This document shows positions 9,432-19,389 of a stretch of 64,000 bases of DNA, piece after piece (positions within the stretch are counted from its first letter, which is position 1; each line of letters begins with the position of its first letter). The translations under genes were made by a program, and so were the position numbers. Origin of the DNA: an uncultured Shewanella sp. (lineage in GTDB: Bacteria > Pseudomonadota > Gammaproteobacteria > Enterobacterales > Shewanellaceae). The stretch spans positions 62,001-126,000 of the forward strand of contig NZ_CANMWS010000016.1 of assembly GCF_947501665.1 (NCBI RefSeq), in the 5' to 3' direction. The notes beneath the pieces were generated by a model. It made no database searches. It was not told the origin of the DNA and was given only the letters and a program-made list of their open reading frames with translations.

Positions 9432-11344
9432 AGTTCCGATCCCATCATGATGTGGATCCGCCAAGGGCGATTTAAGGTATCGTTTTTTTGTAAGCCTATG
9501 CCTAAATCCAGTCGAATGGGTCCGATAGGAGAAATCCAAGCAATACCAGGGCCGACGGAGACAACAGGATCAAATTGGCCAGTATCATACGCATTACCCG
9601 CATCGATAAAAGCGGCTGCTCGCCATGAGGGAGTGAAGTAATATTGGTATTCCAAACTACCAACAATCAGGTAACGCCCCCCAACAACTTCTCGAATTTG
9701 ATTACCGTCTGAGTCGGTATAATCAATATATGGACCCAGTTCATTATAGCTGTAGCCTCGAATACTCTGATCGCCGCCTGCAAAATAACGCAGTGAGGGA
9801 GAAATTTCGGCTAAATTGTTGTCATCGGTAACATTGATCCCTAAGTCTAATCGAGACACAAATCGATGTTTGGTAAAAAAAGTTTCAATCCATTTGAATT
9901 TAGCTTCCATTTTTAGCAGTCGAATGGTTGAACCCAGATCGGGATCGCCATAAGCAATAGAGTACGCTTGCATTGTGCCAGATTTAGGATCCAGAGTGTT
10001 ATCTCCACGTACTGTTTTTGATAGGCTAGCGCCAAATAAGAGAAACTGGGGATCATAATTCACATCGGATTGATTGTATTTTTCCTTCAAGGCTTCAACA
10101 GAATAAGAAAATACCCATTTATCTTTTAATCGGTGTTGGCGGGCCACACCCACTAGATATTGTGTCGAGTCGAGCTGACCGGTATTGTAATATTTTTCAC
10201 TGCTGGTGCTGTATTCTTGCGTGAGTCCATAATAATCACGAATAATGCCAAACCGAATTTTGAGTAAATCATTCAGTGGATCGGTTAACGGAATGCTGTA
10301 AGTGGTAAGCAGTCTAGGCCGATTTAAAGACCATAGGGCTGTGGTTGTTTGTGAATGCCCGTAGCGATTAATTTGTGGCGTTTGCCAAGTCACACTGACT
10401 CTGGGCTCAATGTTATTATCTGTGGTGTTACCAATATCAGCGCCAAGGCCTAATTTAATGGAATGATCCGGTCGAGGAGAGAGATTCACATTAATGGGGA
10501 TCACATCATTCTTGGCTTGATCCATTAAAGGTAATACTTGAATATTAGAGAAGTATCCCGTATTCAGTAATTTTTGGTTAAATTGATTAAGATCGCTACT
10601 GCTATATGGGGCACCTGTTTTGAATGGAATGAGCTTGTTGAGTAGGTAAGGCTCTAAGGTTGAGCCTTCAAAAGTAACATCGCCCAAGCGGTATCGGTCG
10701 CCAGATTGATAATACAAATTAATTTTGGCTAAGTTTAAGTCTCGGTTAACAATAATTTGTGATTGGGTATATTGACCATCAAAATAACCTCGAGCCAGTG
10801 CCATAGAGATCAATTGAGATTTCATTTGCTCGTATATGCCTTGGTTTAGTATGTCACCAGGCCGTATTTTTAACTGATTAAGCCACTGATTAAAAACCGG
10901 ATCATCTAATAACTCTCCTTGTATACGAATATCTATCCATTGTAATCGTGTTGGTTTACCTAAGGTGATATCAATGGTGAAGGCCCATGCAGCGTTTTTA
11001 TGTGGAGTGGTTTCTTGCTTGATAATGCTATGGTAGTACCCCATAGATTGTAATGCAGCATTGATATTATCTTTTGCATTAAAAAGGAAAGCACGGCGTT
11101 GTACGCTTGATTTAGGCAACTTGCCAAGATGAGCCAAAATATTTTTTTCTAATGTTTTATTGACCCCACTAATATTGACTTTAAGCCAGTCATTAGCTTG
11201 AACGGGCAAAGCCATTAACAGACAGCTTAAAAATAACAGGCGAGCGAGAATATTTTTATGAAAAAGTGTGAACAAAAAAGATCCTTTTATCACATTAAGA
11301 GTCAATAATGGTTTAAGATTGGCATCAATACCCACAATGAGCAT
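9428..11344 (-). CDS. tamA: Translocation and assembly module subunit TamA (Omp85 family)
   Basis: TamA is an outer-membrane Omp85 barrel with three N-terminal POTRA domains that pairs with TamB. The longest frame has 638 residues, but the signal peptide (LFLSCLLMALPVQA) would then lie unusually deep. A TTG at 11275 with AAAGGA upstream gives a normal 27-residue signal and 615 residues, and is my preferred start. POTRA domains follow (about residues 50-300). The barrel has the L6 loop motif GGDQSIRGYSYNELGP and the C-terminal VSVGPGIAWISPIGPIRLDLG. It is translationally coupled to tamB by an ATGA overlap. Confidence 0.94.
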   Translation of the reverse strand: MLIVGIDANLKPLLTLNVIKGSFLFTLFHKNILARLLFLSCLLMALPVQANDWLKVNISGVNKTLEKNILAHLGKLPKSSVQRRAFLFNAKDNINAALQSMGYYHSIIKQETTPHKNAAWAFTIDITLGKPTRLQWIDIRIQGELLDDPVFNQWLNQLKIRPGDILNQGIYEQMKSQLISMALARGYFDGQYTQSQIIVNRDLNLAKINLYYQSGDRYRLGDVTFEGSTLEPYLLNKLIPFKTGAPYSSSDLNQFNQKLLNTGYFSNIQVLPLMDQAKNDVIPINVNLSPRPDHSIKLGLGADIGNTTDNNIEPRVSVTWQTPQINRYGHSQTTTALWSLNRPRLLTTYSIPLTDPLNDLLKIRFGIIRDYYGLTQEYSTSSEKYYNTGQLDSTQYLVGVARQHRLKDKWVFSYSVEALKEKYNQSDVNYDPQFLLFGASLSKTVRGDNTLDPKSGTMQAYSIAYGDPDLGSTIRLLKMEAKFKWIETFFTKHRFVSRLDLGINVTDDNNLAEISPSLRYFAGGDQSIRGYSYNELGPYIDYTDSDGNQIREVVGGRYLIVGSLEYQYYFTPSWRAAAFIDAGNAYDTGQFDPVVSVGPGIAWISPIGPIRLDLGIGLQKNDTLNRPWRIHIMMGSEL

Positions 11345-11728
11345 TTTTCTTGTTTAATGTATATAGAACGTTATGGGCCAGACACGCTTTAAGGCTAAAA
11401 TGCGGTCAACTTCGCTGTTTGAGTCACAGTAACCAATGCCGTATTTTTGATTAAGGGTAATGCCCATTTTCCTTGTTTATCTATAGCATACACTATCTTT
11501 ATCATTTTATAAGTCCAAGACGCTTAATGGTCGTGTTTAATTAATAATAATATAAACTTATAAGATTTAAAAATCGACTCACCTCATTCGTGCAGGGCTC
11601 TTTTTCCTCCATTTGTCAGTGCTGATTCAGATTTTTAGCTTACCTTTGATTGATTAGCGGTAAATCCATCCGCTTAAGTGAAAATCTTAACTAGACTTAG
11701 AGAGAGTCTGAATTTAAGGGGAAGTAAT
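11345..11728. other. tamA-CBS gene divergent intergenic region
   Basis: About 380 bp between the divergent tamA and the CBS-domain gene. It is AT-rich around 11530-11575 and must hold both promoters. I see no terminator, repeat or credible ORF. Confidence 0.4.
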
Positions 11729-12145
11729 ATGGATTCAATTAAAGTGAAAGATTATATGGATAGGCGGCCTGTGCTATTAAGGCCTGAAATGAACTTGGCG
11801 ACAGCGGTTGATCAGTTACTGGATAATCATAAGCTGGGGGCGGCAGTCGTTAATGAAAATGAACATATTATTGGTTTCTTAACACAACAAGATTGTTTAG
11901 ATGTCATGCTAAAAAGCAGTTATCATTGCGATCTTACAGCGACAGTCGCTGATTGTATGCTCACTGATGTGGTTATTATGACGCCAGAAACCAGTATTTT
12001 AGAAGTGGCAGGTCAAATGACAGGAATGAAACCTAAGGTGTATCCAGTTGTTGATAATAACTGTGTGCTTGGCACTATTAATCGAACCCATGTGTTAAAG
12101 GCCATTAATCTATACATGCAACAGAGCTATTTGGCTCCTGTTTAG
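11729..12145 (+). CDS. CBS-domain pair protein
   Basis: This 138-residue protein is built from two CBS domains (about residues 5-60 and 70-130: VKDYMDRRPVLLRPEMNLATAVDQL, and ADCMLTDVVIMTPETSILEVAGQM), which usually bind adenine nucleotides and sense energy state. I chose the ATG at 11729 because AGGGGAAG lies 6 bases upstream; an in-frame ATG at 11678 would add 17 residues with no such site. There is no fused enzyme or channel domain, so the partner is unknown. It is a single-gene unit. Confidence 0.85.
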   Translation: MDSIKVKDYMDRRPVLLRPEMNLATAVDQLLDNHKLGAAVVNENEHIIGFLTQQDCLDVMLKSSYHCDLTATVADCMLTDVVIMTPETSILEVAGQMTGMKPKVYPVVDNNCVLGTINRTHVLKAINLYMQQSYLAPV

Positions 12146-12638
12146 GTTATATCAAGTGTTAAAACCAATGGGGAATGTTAACTAAGCCTTGATGCAAGAG
12201 ACTTAAGTTTCAGGTTAGGGTTTAGTCTTTGGTGTTAATTTAACTAAAGTTTGAATAAGCAAAGTGGCGTAATTCCCCAGTTTTGCCCCTATCTAAGTTG
12301 TGCTTTTTACTCATTAGGTATCGGGGTTGTGAATACCGTGATAGATAGCTATCTTGCTTGAATCCCATAAAATAGCACTTACATACCGTTAAAATACCGA
12401 GATGTTATCAAGGCACAATATATTGTTGTGCATTATAGGCTTTTATCTAAACGGATTTGGATTAAAGATAAGATTTCGGTGAATTTTTTTCATCAATTTT
12501 ATTCTTTAGAATATTGAATAGATATTACTTTTAACGATAAATTACACTAATTAATTGACTTGTAAGTTTAAATTGTATACTAATTATAAGTGAAATATAT
12601 TGATTAAATAATTTAAAATAGCCTGAAACGAGACTGTT
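12146..12638. other. 493-bp intergenic region, no gene seen
   Basis: No credible ORF. A short inverted repeat GCACAA-N7-TTGTGC lies at 12413-12431, and 12480-12620 is very AT-rich and probably carries the promoter of the downstream acetyltransferase gene. I see no clear terminator for the CBS gene. Confidence 0.35.
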
Positions 12639-13133
12639 ATGAGAGAACCCCACACCGATACGACATTGGCGATCAACATTAGACAATATTGTGTTGCAGA
12701 TGCAATCCATACTTGGGCATTATTTTTCCATACTATCCGTCATGTGAATATTCGGGATTATTCACATGAGCAAGTGATGGCTTGGGCGCCTGATGATTTT
12801 GATTTGAGCGTTTGGCAGCAAAAAATGGACAAAATCGCTCCTTTTATTGCAGAAATAAATGGAGTAATAGTCGGTTATGCTGATTTACAAGCGGATGGTT
12901 ATATTGATCATTTTTTCTGTCATCATCAATATCAGGGAGTCGGTGTGGGAAAAGCTTTAATGCAGCATATTTTTATGCAAGGTCAGCTTGCTGGGATTAT
13001 GCGTTTTTATTCTGATGTTAGTCTCACTGCTAAGCATTTTTATCAACATTTTGGCTTTGAAGTGGATAAGCAACAAGAAGTGCTTATTCATGATGAAAAA
13101 TTAATTAATTTTAGAATGATTAAAGTGGTTTAG
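12639..13133 (+). CDS. GNAT-family N-acetyltransferase
   Basis: This 164-residue cytosolic GNAT enzyme transfers an acetyl group from acetyl-CoA to an unknown amine. The acetyl-CoA pyrophosphate loop is QYQGVGVGKAL (about residues 105-115), preceded by the beta4 strand (YIDHFFCHHQ) and followed by the typical AKHFYQHFGFE late strand. General similarity is to YafP-like small-molecule acetyltransferases. It is a single gene with a poorly conserved ribosome site. Confidence 0.85.
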   Translation: MREPHTDTTLAINIRQYCVADAIHTWALFFHTIRHVNIRDYSHEQVMAWAPDDFDLSVWQQKMDKIAPFIAEINGVIVGYADLQADGYIDHFFCHHQYQGVGVGKALMQHIFMQGQLAGIMRFYSDVSLTAKHFYQHFGFEVDKQQEVLIHDEKLINFRMIKVV

Positions 13134-13235
13134 TTCATTCTATTTTTAAGTCAGTTAGGGTTTGTTGAAGGTATCGCGATATCAAAAGATCATTTGGATA
13201 CATCAGTAAATTAAGGTTAATAAGGAGCGTTAATC

Positions 13236-13958
13236 ATGACAATACAAAAGTGGGGAGGCTTAGCAGCGTTAACAGAGGCATGTATTTATCTATTCGGTTT
13301 TGTTTTGTTTTTTTCTATTTTAGATCCGAGTAATGTTGAAATGACTTCTTGCGCGGCAGCGCCGTGTATTGAGGATGTGGCAGTCGATAAATCACAACGT
13401 AATGTTGAGTTTATGCTGGACAATCAAGATAGTTATTTTTTAGGCTATTTTGTATGTGGCATCGTGTTTAGTTTTGTTTTACTTATTTTAGTTCAGGCTA
13501 TATACCGGCGCTTCAAACCACTCGCACCTGAGTTGATGTGTTTTGCTACCACGGTAGGCTACTTATGGGCTGCCATTGTGCTGGCGAGTAGCCTCATTTT
13601 TTTGACCAGTTTAGATGTGCTGACCAATGATAATCATCATAGTATTGAACAAACGATGATGATTTATCAAAGTGTATCGATAGTGATTGATGCTTTGGGC
13701 GGGGGCATTGAACTGGTGGGCGCAATATGGGTACTCATTGTCAGTTATGTGGGGTTAAAAAAGTCAATTTTTCATCCTTGGGTTCATTTTTGGGGGATAG
13801 TGGTTGGCATATCAGGAGTGTTAACCCTTTTTTCTGGATTATCATTTTTATCGACATTATTTTTATTTGAAATGATGACTGCTATTTTTGGTCTGGGGCA
13901 AATTGTGTGGTTTATTGGTTTGGGATTTGGCATGTTGAGGGAGAATAACCCCATTTAA
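13236..13958 (+). CDS. Integral membrane protein, DUF4386-like
   Basis: This 240-residue protein has about six hydrophobic helices (near residues 9-30, 70-92, 105-130, 145-180, 185-205 and 210-235) with a Cys-containing loop after the first (CAAAPCIEDV). The helix layout and the N-terminal KWGGLAALTEACIY resemble DUF4386 proteins, a family without known function. The start at 13236 follows AAGGAGCG. It stands alone between the GNAT and PhzF-like genes. Confidence 0.65.
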   Translation: MTIQKWGGLAALTEACIYLFGFVLFFSILDPSNVEMTSCAAAPCIEDVAVDKSQRNVEFMLDNQDSYFLGYFVCGIVFSFVLLILVQAIYRRFKPLAPELMCFATTVGYLWAAIVLASSLIFLTSLDVLTNDNHHSIEQTMMIYQSVSIVIDALGGGIELVGAIWVLIVSYVGLKKSIFHPWVHFWGIVVGISGVLTLFSGLSFLSTLFLFEMMTAIFGLGQIVWFIGLGFGMLRENNPI

Positions 13959-14151
13959 TTCTCAATGGATGTTGTTTAATTTGGCTAAATACCGCGATTA
14001 AACGGCGCTGCTTATCCCGAGTTTAGGTTATTTATTGTAATTTATAGAACAGGTGCTGACAGACAATAGGCATTAATGAGTGAGATTGGGAGCCTTCTGT
14101 CATGGAGATATTCCAAAGCGCTTAGATGAATGCATAGTATGGAGAGAGAAA

Positions 14152-14991
14152 ATGAAGTTAGCAGTTCAATTTGTTGATGCGTTTACCGATAAGGCTTTTC
14201 AAGGTAATACCGCTGCAGTTGTGATCACAACATCTTGGTTGCCTGATAGGGTAATGCAATCGATTGCAACTGAAAATAATTTATCAGAAACAGCATTTGT
14301 GGTTAAAAATAAGCGAGATCATTATCATATTCGATGGTTTTCTCCGATAAAGGAAATTGACTTTTGTGGACATGCGACATTGGCCACCGCTTTTGTTATT
14401 TTTAACCGTTCGATGAATGAAGGTTCACCTCTAACAAGAATAAGTTTCATTGCTGATGCCGTAGGTGAAATGACGGTGGACTATACTGCCTCAGGAGAAA
14501 TTCAAATGAGCTTTCCTGAGCAGCCCCCTCAAAAAATAGAAGCGTATCCCGAGGCCTTATTAAGAGGATTATCGATTCCGCCACAAGAGGTATATGTTAA
14601 TCAGCAGGCTTATTTTGTTATTTTTGAAAATGAAAAAGATGTGATAGAGGTGAAACAAAAGAAAGAGCATTTGATGCAGTTGGCGCCATTAGATGTGGTG
14701 GTAACCGCAAAATCGAAACAATATGATTTTATATCACGTTATTTTTGGCCTGCTAATGGTGGCGATGAAGATCCTGTCACCGGTTCTATTCATGCTGGCT
14801 TAGCCCCTTTATGGGCTGAAAGATTCAAACAAAGTGGCGTGGAGCAGTCGGTCTTTAATGCTTATCAAGCATCAAAGAGAGGAGGCAAGTTAACTTGTCA
14901 TATTAAGGCAGGCCGAGTTCTTGTTTCAGGTCGGGCGGTATTATATTTAGAAGGCATGATTCATTTACCCAATGAAGTGATTGAAGGCTGA
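14152..14991 (+). CDS. PhzF-family isomerase/epimerase
   Basis: PhzF-fold proteins are diaminopimelate-epimerase-like isomerases; the phenazine enzyme isomerises dihydro-3-hydroxyanthranilate, but most family members act on unknown substrates. The ATG at 14152 with GGAGAG upstream gives 279 residues; an in-frame start at 14080 would add 24 unmatched residues. The active-site Glu is E46 in NNLSETAFV, and conserved FCGHATLA (71-78) and DEDPVTGSIHAGL near residue 205 are present. No phenazine genes are nearby, so I assign only the family. Confidence 0.9.
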   Translation: MKLAVQFVDAFTDKAFQGNTAAVVITTSWLPDRVMQSIATENNLSETAFVVKNKRDHYHIRWFSPIKEIDFCGHATLATAFVIFNRSMNEGSPLTRISFIADAVGEMTVDYTASGEIQMSFPEQPPQKIEAYPEALLRGLSIPPQEVYVNQQAYFVIFENEKDVIEVKQKKEHLMQLAPLDVVVTAKSKQYDFISRYFWPANGGDEDPVTGSIHAGLAPLWAERFKQSGVEQSVFNAYQASKRGGKLTCHIKAGRVLVSGRAVLYLEGMIHLPNEVIEG

Positions 14992-15064
14992 ATTAAGGTG
15001 AGCCTGAACGTTGTTAGCGGATAAAGGCAGCGCTATTTTTTGTCAAAAGGTGACATTGACTAGA

Positions 15065-15397
15065 TCATAAAAGATCGTTAACAACCTCGAGGCAAATTTC
15101 ATCATATTGGAGTAAGTCTTGATTACTTTTTTTGATCTGCTGCATGTGTTCAATTGCCCTGCAAATGTCTACGGGTAAAGTGTCACTGGGTGACTCAGTG
15201 CCCGGCCAAGCCTTATCCCGAGTGGCTTTATTAGGCCCGCGGGAATAGGCGACCCACAAATCATCTTCCCCTTTATGGAGACTGGAACCAATGGCGCAGC
15301 ACTGTTCAATAAAATAATGTGCGACTTTTGCCCAACATTCTTGGTAAATGGCTTCTTGTTCGGGTCGTAAACTAAAACGATAAATAACAGCAAACAT
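15065..15397 (-). CDS. Small ferredoxin-fold protein, monooxygenase-like
   Basis: This 110-residue protein begins MFAVIYRFSLRPEQEAIYQECWAKV, the usual opening strand and helix of dimeric alpha/beta-barrel proteins such as antibiotic-biosynthesis-monooxygenase-like enzymes. It contains GSSLHKGEDDLWVAYSRGP in the middle and an acidic C-terminus. No catalytic motif can be named. It lies just downstream of the cytochrome b561 gene in the same orientation, 73 bases away. Confidence 0.6.
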   Translation of the reverse strand: MFAVIYRFSLRPEQEAIYQECWAKVAHYFIEQCCAIGSSLHKGEDDLWVAYSRGPNKATRDKAWPGTESPSDTLPVDICRAIEHMQQIKKSNQDLLQYDEICLEVVNDLL

Positions 15398-15470
15398 GTA
15401 TTTTCCTATTTGAACTGCTGATAATGAATGGTGAAGTCTGCATATTGAGATAGTTTATTTGGCATAAAAG

Positions 15471-16004
15471 TTAGAATAGCATTTTATTGAGTATTTTGTT
15501 TTGATTGATATATTGATGTTTTACCACTGCTAAGATATGAATAATAACCATAAAAAATAATAGATAACATGAAAATCGGTGTAATAAGAAAAAGAGTTCA
15601 CAGATATTGTTATGTTCGATAAACGGGTTAGTATATTGAATTTTTGCAAATAAAGTAACGGGTTTAGTTAACATAAAAAAGCCTGTGATATAGACAAAGA
15701 ACATTAAAAAGTACATTAGGGAATGGACCATATTAGCCACACTTTTTTGTATTGTGGGTAGGCTAACTTGTTGAGGTTCTGTTCGAAAAAAGCTCCAAAT
15801 CCATCTTGGAATAAAAATAAGCGAGGATACAAAAGCTAATGATATATTCAACTGTGAAATGAAGTGCCACAGCGGCGTGTCTTCTTTAATAATATGTAAG
15901 CTAAAACCTGCTAACATAGTGTAAATAATAATGCAGGCCATTAACCAATGAAATAACTTTGTCCAAAAATCATATTGTTGTGGTTTACAGGTATGTTTTA
16001 GCAT
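15471..16004 (-). CDS. Cytochrome b561-type membrane cytochrome
   Basis: This 177-residue protein has four membrane helices (about residues 15-35, 48-70, 92-115, 138-160). Histidines H19 (FHWLM), H47, H142 and H156 sit in helices where the E. coli CybB type ligates two b hemes. It is likely an inner-membrane quinol-linked electron carrier, sometimes used as superoxide:ubiquinone oxidoreductase. An ATG start follows a GGGAG-like site. Electron partners are not evident from the neighbours. Confidence 0.85.
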   Translation of the reverse strand: MLKHTCKPQQYDFWTKLFHWLMACIIIYTMLAGFSLHIIKEDTPLWHFISQLNISLAFVSSLIFIPRWIWSFFRTEPQQVSLPTIQKSVANMVHSLMYFLMFFVYITGFFMLTKPVTLFAKIQYTNPFIEHNNICELFFLLHRFSCYLLFFMVIIHILAVVKHQYINQNKILNKMLF

Positions 16005-16253
16005 GAATGACTCCCTTAGTGATTGAAAACAGTTTTACCTGTTTAGGTGATATCTTGTTTTATTTGTATAGGGAGATTTAACATATTGAGCTTGTATGAG
16101 AGCTTGCTTGCTATAAGAATGATCCAGTAATAGGCTAAAAGTGTGGTTTAACACCTTATTGTTTAGGCAAGGTTAAGTTTTCTGTTGGAAAAATATCACG
16201 CCATGAAGGAGTGATTGTTTTTACGAGCGACGTAATAATAAGAGAGAGAACCT

Positions 16254-17258
16254 ATGGATGTTTCGCAGACATTGAATGAACTACTTCAGCGAGCAGGTCA
16301 GTACCACCCCATTTATCGAGGAGGATTAGCCACACACTTACCTATGGTATTAATGGCATTACAAGGTTTACAGGCGTCGAAAGCAACTTTAATGCATACT
16401 TTTCAAACGAGCACTGATGAATTAGCGTTAATTGGCAGTTTGGAGTCCATTAATGCTGTTGAAGATGTCATGTTTCACTTAGGAGATCGAAGTCAATTTA
16501 AGCCTTATTTGAAGTATTTCAAACATCAACTGGCGATGGATGGCGCTGATGCTGTATTAAAAAGAGTGTTACCGTTATTAATGCCTGGACTTGCCGCGTC
16601 AGCCTTTCATGCATTAATTCGTTTGGCATATGCGATTGAGGCAAGTCATGACAATGAAATCGCTATTGCTTTGGCTTATTGGTGTAGTGAGTTTCAATCA
16701 TTTACATTAATCGAACAGCCTACTAATGAGTCATTAGACGGTATCTTTGAAAGGTTAGCACCATTGGGAGAAAAGTATGTTTTCTCGCCAGGGATCATTG
16801 TAGACCGTATGAGTGAAATGGCGGTAGTGTTAAACAAAGGTGGGCATCGATGGCAGCCTGAAACGCTGACGTTTTCAGGTGTGAGGCAGTTTTGTGCTGA
16901 AACCTTTCATAACCAAAATAATTTTACACTATTGCATACTGTCACGGGATGCCATGCTTTTTCGGTGATCGTGCCTTATTTAAAGGATGTTGAACATGCC
17001 GTGAAAATGCTTTGGCAAGCGATTGTTATAGCATACTTAAGTACAGGACTTGGTTATTCTGCGGGAATAAAGTTTATGCCAAAGGGTGGCGAAGAAAACA
17101 TAAAGGCTAATTTTGAGACCGTCATCGCGGCGGCAAGATTATCTCGTGAACCGCATGTCATTAAATTGGTTTATACCTGTTTGCAAGAATATAACCGATA
17201 TCATGAACCGCTTTACTTGCAGCTTGCTCAAAGGGCTATTTTAGGTGGCTATGATTAG
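16254..17258 (+). CDS. Questin oxidase-like protein (DUF4243)
   Basis: This 334-residue protein resembles the questin oxidase-like family (DUF4243), named after a fungal Baeyer-Villiger-type ring-opening enzyme. Family-like stretches are HPIYRGGLATHLPMVLMALQ near the start and LPLLMPGLAASAFHALIRLAYAIE near residue 110, with further conserved His residues (TVTGCHAF). The bacterial members have no settled function. The start at 16254 follows AGAGAGA. It is monocistronic and divergent from the cytochrome b561 gene by 249 bp, which may be coincidental. Confidence 0.72.
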   Translation: MDVSQTLNELLQRAGQYHPIYRGGLATHLPMVLMALQGLQASKATLMHTFQTSTDELALIGSLESINAVEDVMFHLGDRSQFKPYLKYFKHQLAMDGADAVLKRVLPLLMPGLAASAFHALIRLAYAIEASHDNEIAIALAYWCSEFQSFTLIEQPTNESLDGIFERLAPLGEKYVFSPGIIVDRMSEMAVVLNKGGHRWQPETLTFSGVRQFCAETFHNQNNFTLLHTVTGCHAFSVIVPYLKDVEHAVKMLWQAIVIAYLSTGLGYSAGIKFMPKGGEENIKANFETVIAAARLSREPHVIKLVYTCLQEYNRYHEPLYLQLAQRAILGGYD

Positions 17259-17667
17259 CTCCTTATATTGGTTTAGTTTAACTGTAGTCAAGGTTGTTAA
17301 TACCTCCTGCTTTAACAGACATTCCCACCATCTGATGTTTACGGATGAACAAATGTCATTCATATATAGGTGAATGAATGATCATGAAATCGGTTATTGA
17401 AAACATCTAACCTACCATAAAATATGTTGAAAATCGGGTTGGGTGAGCCTTTGGGCTCCCCACTTCAGTGTTGCATTCATTGTAAAGGGAGTCTCCATTC
17501 ATCAATCAATGTGTCTTGAATTGAAAAACCTGAAAGGCTCTGAATTGATCATCGACATAATGGAATGGGTATTACTCATCGTTTATTGGCTCTTTTGCTA
17601 CTTTTGTTTGAATTTCCCGCCATAATTAAGTGACGTTAAGCAATAACAGCAACGGAAATAATCATTG
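17259..17667. other. 409-bp intergenic region, no convincing gene
   Basis: A hairpin GAGCC-N3-GGGCTC lies near 17443-17462 without a following T-run. A 60-codon frame (17443-17625) crosses the region but begins inside that hairpin, has no ribosome site and no recognisable product, so I do not call it. Confidence 0.4.
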
Positions 17668-18480
17668 ATGGGATCTGACAGCTATATGTATGAAGTTGGT
17701 GAACTGGGGCAAAGCCGACTGGCGTTACTACATCAGCTTTATGCACCTTATAGTTGTGCATTTATTAAAACGCATATCCAATTTAAAAATATTAATCGTA
17801 TTGTTGATATAGGGTGTGGGGCGGGTTACATGTCGTTTTGGCTTGCGCGTCAGATGGCTGGAATGGGCACAGTCACAGGGGTTGATATCAGCTCTGAGCA
17901 AGTTACAACATCAAGAGAGGGGAGCGTAGTGCGCGGATTGCAGAACATTCATTACTTACAGGAAGATGCCCATACTATAGCGAAAACAAGTGCACAATAC
18001 GATTTTACTTATACGCGTTTTATGATGGAGCATTTAAGGGAGCCCTTGGCTTTTTTAAAACAAATAAAGGCAAGTAAACCAGCCCAAGATAAAGGCAAGA
18101 AGTATTTGATTATTGATGAGGCGATGCATCAAAGCTGGGATAGTTCCAATCACAGAGACACCTTGGGTGTTTTTCGCCAGTCTTTATTGGCTTTAGGGGA
18201 TAAGCTGGGTGTTGATTTTAATATTGGCTTGAACTTATATCATTTATTGCATGATGCGGGCTTTAAAAATATCAAAGTGAATTGTGCTCAACCCGTATTA
18301 AGTGGTGCGAATAATACGCAGATGATCCTTGCTGTGCTAGAAGAGTCTAGAGGCAAATTCATCTCGCATCAAATTGTTTCAAATGAGCAATTAAATGCAT
18401 TAATTAATCAAATTACTCAGATCCCCAGTCATACGCTCATTTTTTTGGCGAGCATAGTGCAATATTACTGTGAATATTAA
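17668..18480 (+). CDS. Class I SAM-dependent methyltransferase
   Basis: This 270-residue protein has the Rossmann methyltransferase core. Motif I is VDIGCGAG (46-53), followed by VTGVDIS with the acidic ribose-binding residue, then QEDAHT and YTRFMMEHL in place of motif IV. Such enzymes use S-adenosylmethionine, but the acceptor is unknown. I prefer the ATG at 17668 over the TTG three bases earlier; neither has a strong ribosome site. Followed after 42 bases by the phospholipase-like gene in the same orientation. Confidence 0.85.
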   Translation: MGSDSYMYEVGELGQSRLALLHQLYAPYSCAFIKTHIQFKNINRIVDIGCGAGYMSFWLARQMAGMGTVTGVDISSEQVTTSREGSVVRGLQNIHYLQEDAHTIAKTSAQYDFTYTRFMMEHLREPLAFLKQIKASKPAQDKGKKYLIIDEAMHQSWDSSNHRDTLGVFRQSLLALGDKLGVDFNIGLNLYHLLHDAGFKNIKVNCAQPVLSGANNTQMILAVLEESRGKFISHQIVSNEQLNALINQITQIPSHTLIFLASIVQYYCEY

Positions 18481-18522
18481 TGCTGACATGCTTAAGTTGT
18501 GTTTAAGAATAAGGAATTAAAA

Positions 18523-19389
18523 ATGCAGCAGATGATTAAGTCGACCCTATGGGTGTTTTTTGTGTTATTTCCTTGCGTGACCTTCGGATTTCATCCTGAT
18601 AAACATGAGCAACATACTCAAGCGGCATTTGAAATGTATTCAGTTTGTCAGCAATATTTTCCCCATGTATTGCCGTTACAATTTGATAGCCAAGCCATTG
18701 ATCAAGTGGTAAAGGCTAATACTGATCTTGATGCTCCTTCTTTTTCACGGGCATGGAATTGGCACTTTTATGATGCTGCTTATGATTACCAACAAAATCA
18801 ACCGGGTTATATTGAGAATAATGTATGGGGAATGAAGCGTTCACTGCATCCTTATTTTATCAAGCAAGTTGTAAAGCTTGAAAATGGGCAGAGTAACAAA
18901 ACACGTTATATCGCTTTAGGGGAATTGATGCATCTGATACAAGATATGGTGGTACCAGCCCATGTTGCCCCTATTTATCATGTAGCATGGCAACCGGATC
19001 CTTTTGACGATTATGAGCCTTCATTGCCCACAGTGCTGAGTATGAGTAGAATAAAGTGTGGAGAATTGCTAAAGCATAATGCTTCACCTGTTTTCTTACT
19101 CACTCAATTAGCCAACAGAACACGCAAAGCAATATTAAGCCCAAATGAACAGGGTAGAACCTGGCGTGATTATTGGCTTATTTATCCCGATCAAGTGGCT
19201 CCATTGCAGTCAGGTTTTACTCAATATGGCATGTGCGGTAGAGCAGGTTTTGGATTAGAAAGTGACGCTGTAAGCATTCAGCACTGCCAACAGACAAAGA
19301 GCCAGTATGATGCTTTTTATCATGCAAGAGTCACTGACAGTATAGAAACATCGTTAATGTTATTGTTTTTTATTAATCTGTATCCATGA
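18523..19389 (+). CDS. Secreted zinc-dependent phospholipase C/nuclease-like protein
   Basis: This 288-residue protein has a clear signal peptide (TLWVFFVLFPCVTFG). The mature part starts near His residues (FHPDKHEQHTQAAF) and contains ALGELMHLIQDMVVPAHV (about residues 135-152), resembling the helix with metal-binding His and Asp in zinc-dependent phospholipase C and S1/P1 nucleases. Other candidate ligands are H in WNWHFYDAA. I chose the ATG at 18523 because AAGGA lies 7 bases upstream; the frame's GTG at 18499 would add eight residues. Whether it cleaves phospholipid or nucleic acid is undecided. Confidence 0.68.
   Translation: MQQMIKSTLWVFFVLFPCVTFGFHPDKHEQHTQAAFEMYSVCQQYFPHVLPLQFDSQAIDQVVKANTDLDAPSFSRAWNWHFYDAAYDYQQNQPGYIENNVWGMKRSLHPYFIKQVVKLENGQSNKTRYIALGELMHLIQDMVVPAHVAPIYHVAWQPDPFDDYEPSLPTVLSMSRIKCGELLKHNASPVFLLTQLANRTRKAILSPNEQGRTWRDYWLIYPDQVAPLQSGFTQYGMCGRAGFGLESDAVSIQHCQQTKSQYDAFYHARVTDSIETSLMLLFFINLYP

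Noticed and set aside
9432-9539. Upstream extension of tamB by 36 residues
   Set aside because: It would overlap tamA by 112 bases, and the extra residues are the out-of-frame reading of the conserved TamA C-terminus; the ATGA junction at 9428-9431 is the better start.
14080-14151. Upstream 24-residue extension of the PhzF-like protein
   Set aside because: It does not fit the family N-terminus, while the ATG at 14152 has a strong ribosome site.
17443-17625. 60-codon frame with a hydrophobic C-terminus
   Set aside because: It starts within a hairpin, has no ribosome site and no protein-family resemblance; the hydrophobicity is what AT-rich DNA gives by chance.
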